Assembly: GCA_964460655.1 (NCBI GenBank)
Contig: CAYWSH010000003.1
Span: 15,529-79,528 of the forward strand
Length of the DNA stretch: 64,000 bases
Direction: 5' to 3'
DNA from: CAVUAF01 sp964460655
GTDB taxonomy: Bacteria; Acidobacteriota; Terriglobia; Terriglobales; Acidobacteriaceae
Part shown: piece by piece, positions 60,549 through 64,000 of the stretch
Layout: each line of letters starts with the position of its first letter
How positions within the stretch are numbered: position 1 is the stretch's first letter
Notes under the pieces: generated by a model
The model's database searches: none
Told to the model about the DNA's origin: nothing
The model's input: the letters and a program-made list of their open reading frames with translations, nothing else
Made by a program: the position numbers and the translations under genes

Positions 60549-62352
60549 TCAGTGGCGCTCCTGCGAAGGAGTGTTCGGATTGCGCTCATACCACGCCTTC
60601 ACTTCCGCATCGAGCGGTCCGAGATCCGGCTTCTGCGGCGCGATGGCGAGTGATTCCTGGAACTCGCGGGCCAGGTCGCCCAGCTCAACCCGCGAGCCGA
60701 CGCGGATGAACAGAGGCAGCTGGTACAAGTCGGCTGCGACGGTGATCGTTTGCCCGCCGCGATATGTCTTCTCCGGATGCCAGGCGTCCTTCCAATCTGC
60801 GCCTGAAGGCAGATACACCTGCTGGGAGCGGCGACCCTTTTCCCAGATGGGTGACAGCAACAGGTCGGGGCCATAGAGGTAAGTGCCCCAAGCCTTCCAT
60901 GCATCCTGCGAATGCGGATCGACAAGGAAGAGTGGACGCACGATCGGCTCGCCGGTCGCATGCGCTTGCCGTGCCTGCGCCAGGCTGTAATCGGCGAGTC
61001 GCTCGTGCAGGCGCGCGTACATGCGCCAGATGGCGATCAGTTCAGCGTCGTAGCTCGGCGGCCGGGGCAGGTTCCAGAAGCCGACATTGCGCGTGGGCCC
61101 GAGCTCCATGATCGGGGTGAACGCGCTGAACTCGAGCCAGCGTCCGCACACTTCCTGCTCGAGCAGTTGCTGGTTGTAGCCGCAGGTGTCGGAGCCCCAG
61201 TTGGGATAGCCCATCACGGCCGAACGCTGCACCGCGATGATGGACGCGCGCAGTCCTTCCTGGGTCCCGCCGATGTCTCCACCCCAAAAGACGCCATAGG
61301 GCGCGCTGCCGGTGAAGGCGGCGCGCGGCATGAGGACGAAATCGTCCTTCTTGCGGATTTGGCTGGCGATGTCGTACGTCGCCTTCAGATAGAGCGCGGG
61401 ATATACGTTGCGGACTTCGCGCAGGCTTCGCCCATCGGCAACGTTGAAGGGGCCGCCATCGGGAGTGTTCTCTTCGCTGCGATCAAGTTTGAAACCGGCG
61501 ACGCCGGCGCGCAACAGCTTGGCCACGCCATCCTGCCAATACTTCTTCGCTGCGGGATTCGTGAGATCGACCATGGGATAGTTGTTCCGGCCGGGCGGCT
61601 GGCCGGGATAGGTGTAGTGCAGCGCCTGCGCTTCCTGCTCCATCTTTCCCTGGAAGAAAGGTGCGATCCACAGCATGAGTTGCGTGTTCTGCTGATTGAG
61701 CCAGCGCACCATCGCCTCGAAATGCGGCAGGCGGTGCTCGTCGATCTCAAAATCGTCGTAGCCCAGCCGGCCGGGTCCCCAAGGACGGTCGATCCAGTAC
61801 ACGCTGTTCGGGATGCCGAAGGCGCGCATCATCAGGACATCTTCCATCACCTCGGAGTTGAAGGGGCCGGTGACGGGCGTCCCGTCGTAGTAGGTGGCGC
61901 GCTGCGTGTGCTCGTCGCGCCAGCGCCAAGGCGAGAACATCCACCTCGGAGGAACGAACGGCGGGCCAGCTTCCATGGCATGCGTTCGGACCAGCTCATC
62001 GGGAGTCGCTGCCGTGTACACACGCATCTCGAAGGCAGGACCTTCGAACTCCAACCGGACGCGCTCCGGATCGGCAGCGGCGAAGTCGAACACGCCGGGC
62101 CATGTGCCCTTCACCCAGACCGCGTAGCCACGCGAGGAAAGAAAGAATGGCGCGTAGACGGACGTTGTCGGCTTCACGAGCATCTCGACGCGCTGGCCGT
62201 GCAGGTCCATGGCAGCCGTCACGTCGGGCGCCCACGAGCGCTGCTGCGGCCCATCGACCACGCGTTCCATCACACCGGTGAAGTACTCCCCGGCGGCAGC
62301 TTCGATACTCACTCCCCACTTGCTGATGCCGGAGGCAGGCTGGGCGCTGAGC
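60549..62352 (-). CDS. GH31 glycoside hydrolase, N-terminus lost in the assembly gap
   Basis: At least 600 residues are visible; the N-terminus lies in or beyond the N run. TIM barrel with IPNSVYWIDRPWGPGRLGYDDF, LMLWIAPFF, nucleophile Asp in GFKLDRSEE and acid/base Asp in VFWGGDIGG, then the proximal beta domain (LYGPDLLLSPIWEKG, VYLPSGADWKDAW). GH31 includes alpha-glucosidases, alpha-xylosidases and alpha-galactosidases; the LDRSE variant at the nucleophile does not let me choose. In this operon an alpha-linked pectin side-chain sugar is plausible. Downstream esterase overlaps nearly directly. Confidence 0.88.
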
Positions 62353-62452
62353 NNNNNNNNNNNNNNNNNNNNNNNNNNNNNNNNNNNNNNNNNNNNNNNN
62401 NNNNNNNNNNNNNNNNNNNNNNNNNNNNNNNNNNNNNNNNNNNNNNNNNNNN
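62353..62452. other. Assembly gap (100 N)
   Basis: Exactly 100 N, the usual placeholder for a scaffold join of unknown length. It cuts the 5' end of the GH31 gene and the 3' end of the CE12 gene, so one or more complete genes could be missing. Confidence 0.99.
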
Positions 62453-63738
62453 TTCCAGCGCTCGACCGGGTCCGGGTGCTCCGGCTCGAAATGCGGTACG
62501 GTGCGGTCCAGGTATTCCGCCAGACCAAGGCCGCGCGCGCGAATCCCTTCGACGACGCAGCGCGCCAGTTCATACGCTCCGTAACTCGTGAAGTGCGTAT
62601 CGTCGGCCAGTTCCTTGTCTTGTCGGGGGAAAGCATTTGCCGGATAGTGAACGAATGCCCGCAGCGTTCCCTGAGGCCCCAGCGTCTCAAACAGCGTCTG
62701 GCTGCAGGCATTCAAGTCGATGACGGCCAGTCCCTGCTCTTTACCCAACTCGCGCATGGCGTCGGGGTAATCCCCCAGCGTGTTCACGATGCGCCCCTGG
62801 TCGTCGAATCTGCGACGATGCATGGACGTGACCAACACGGGCGCGGCTCCCTTACTGCGGGTCTGTTCGATGTATTTCCGAAGCCACTCCTTATAGGTAG
62901 TTGCGGCATCCACGTGGGAGGCGCCGGGCTTCTGGTCGTTATGCGCGAATTGAATGAAGAGGTAGTCGCCCGCGTGGATCGTTTCCATGATCTTAGCGAG
63001 GCGTTTCTCGCCGACAAAACTCTTCAGCGACTCGCCCGACTCGGCGTGATTGGCGACCACAACGCCGCGCTGGAAGAAGCGCGGAAGCATCTGGCCCCAG
63101 GCCGCCCAGGGCTCACGACGCTGGTCGGTGACCGTAGAGTCGCCCGCCAGGTACACGGTGATGGCAGATGGATTCCGGCGGAGCGTCAGGGTCCGCACGC
63201 AGGGATGCGCGTTGCTGAATTCCATCACCAGACGATGGTCCCAATCGAAGTCATTCTGCTCGTCGTTCTTGAGCCGTACGGCCTCGCCGCTCGCCAGTTC
63301 GCTGTAGCGGACGTTGACGCTGAAGGTCCGCGGCACGGTTCGGCCGGGCGCAGCCTCTACCCGTTCAACGAACAGGCGTCGCGCTTCGGCATATATGGTG
63401 GCGAGAGAGGGAGTCGTGTCGTCGCCGAGTTCGACAAGCACATCGAAGTTGCCCTCGGGCACGTCTGCAGCAAAGCGCCACGGGCTCCGGCCGCAGAGGC
63501 TGTGCGCGTGCTCCTCGAGATCAGCAGCAGCTAAGAGTCCGTAGGTTAGCGTCGCGCTATAGGCGGTGTCCGGATGCACGGGAGTGAAGCCGCTGCGCAC
63601 TCCGCGCCCGAAACCGAAGCGCCACTCAGACCGGGCGGGACGTTCAGGCTGCGGCGGCGAGCCGGCACTCGCGGCGGTGCCAGCGATGAGTACGAGGCCG
63701 ACGGTGCAGCCCATGATCCGTTTGCGGCAGCCGAACAT
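62453..63738 (-). CDS. Rhamnogalacturonan acetylesterase (CE12), 3' end lost in gap
   Basis: 428 codons visible from ATG 63738 (GGAG upstream; ATG 63714 possible). Signal peptide IMGCTVGLVLIAGTAASA. An N-terminal beta domain (FGFGRGVRSGFTPV to about 150) precedes an SGNH hydrolase with block I LAGDSTVTDQ, block II AESGESLKSF, block III FAHNDQKPG and block V DDTHFTSYGA. Removes acetyl groups from the rhamnogalacturonan I backbone. It leads the minus-strand operon; an operator-like palindrome lies 82 bp upstream. The frame is still open at the gap. Confidence 0.92.
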
Positions 63739-63762
63739 CGGTTGCGCTCTCCAGGTTGCGCC

Positions 63763-63792
63763 GGTATACACTGCGTCGCGCCGGCGACGCAA
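63763..63792 (-). promoter_or_regulatory. Sigma70-like promoter of the glycosidase operon
   Basis: On the minus strand TTGCGT (63792-63787), 18-bp spacer, TATACC (63768-63763) preceded by TG. It is 27 bp downstream of the operator-like palindrome. Confidence 0.45.
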
Positions 63793-63819
63793 GCTGCGCC
63801 AGGTCGCTACCCGGCGGCG

Positions 63820-63836
63820 ATTTTGCAGTGCAAAAC
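63820..63836. promoter_or_regulatory. Operator-like palindrome upstream of the glycosidase operon
   Basis: ATTTTGC-AGT-GCAAAAC; the inner 15 bp TTTTGCAGTGCAAAA is a perfect odd palindrome. Best member of the motif set also found at 29597, 45551 and, weaker, 39594 and 45430. Confidence 0.6.
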
Positions 63837-63848
63837 TGCCGTCTTCTC

Positions 63849-63870
63849 ATTGGATTGATATTGGATTGAT
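63849..63870. repeat. Perfect 11-bp tandem repeat
   Basis: ATTGGATTGAT twice in direct succession (63849-63859, 63860-63870), one helical turn apart, just upstream of the palindrome. The remaining 63871-64000 shows no gene or RNA. Confidence 0.6.
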
Positions 63871-64000
63871 ACGCGGTCCACCTGCCGTTCGGAAGAAACG
63901 TCGCGGCGGTTTCGAACTGGCTAAATGACGGCGTTGTCGTGCATTTACGTTCTTACTTGGGCGGAACTTGAGGGGAAGAACACAGCCGTAAGCCGTTGAA

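Noticed and set aside
60549..63792. Frames running through the N run as single proteins
   Set aside because: The join is a placeholder of unknown length; GH31 and CE12 are separate genes, and translating N across the gap is not meaningful.

Overview
The window looks like a high-GC Acidobacteriota (Terriglobia-type) genome or MAG. The main evidence is two very large TonB-dependent receptors with an N-terminal carboxypeptidase-regulatory-like domain and no SusD partner, many secreted enzymes with signal peptides, and a broad plant-pectin sugar repertoire. No rRNA, tRNA, CRISPR or insertion sequence was seen. A run of 100 N (62353-62452) marks a scaffold join.

Layout. 1-2415: 3' part of a hybrid sensor kinase (GAF-HisKA-HATPase-REC-REC-Hpt). 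2409-8621: amino/imino-acid metabolism, with an ornithine-cyclodeaminase-family enzyme, a PLP aminotransferase, a proline-racemase-family enzyme of the Cys/Thr (trans-3-hydroxyproline dehydratase) type and a Tat-exported oxidoreductase, plus a secreted Cys-rich protein that has a paralogue at 15334-16890. 8640-14112: a probable phosphate-starvation cluster with a PhoX-like phosphatase, a diacylglycerol glycosyltransferase, a PlcP/LpxH-like phosphoesterase, a Nudix hydrolase and a PhoB-like regulator. Four of the upstream regions carry 11-bp-period repeats (TTCAC/TTCAT/TTAA) placed 15 bp before a -10-like hexamer, as expected of PhoB boxes; a fifth copy is shifted by one repeat. One such promoter runs straight into a strong terminator and could make an RNA of about 64 nt.

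14147-23552: mixed housekeeping and secreted genes (FG-GAP protein, aldolase II with an MFS transporter, 5'-3' exonuclease, duplicated small-domain protein, S9 peptidase). 23776-27853: a four-gene operon for a heterotetrameric sarcosine-oxidase-like complex in the order alpha, gamma, beta, delta, with a compact alpha subunit. 27886-29328: secreted M24 peptidase.

29597-63836: a large locus for rhamnose and rhamnogalacturonan use. It holds two TonB-dependent receptors, a complete rhamnose pathway (kinase, isomerase, fused aldolase/lactaldehyde dehydrogenase), a GH105 unsaturated-galacturonyl hydrolase, a rhamnose-type ABC importer whose last gene fuses permease and binding protein, a chimeric IclR-HTH/sugar-binding regulator, an oligogalacturonate lyase (PL22), and a minus-strand operon of secreted enzymes (CE12 esterase, GH31, SASA esterase, GH2, GH106, GH78) with overlapping or near-abutting genes. 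Polymer would be cut outside or in the periplasm, taken up through the TonB receptors, trimmed to rhamnose, imported by the ABC system and split to DHAP and lactate. A pseudo-palindrome GTTTTGC-N3-GCAGAAC, found upstream of both receptors, the regulator gene and the glycosidase operon and as a weaker copy in the rha divergent region, suggests one regulon.
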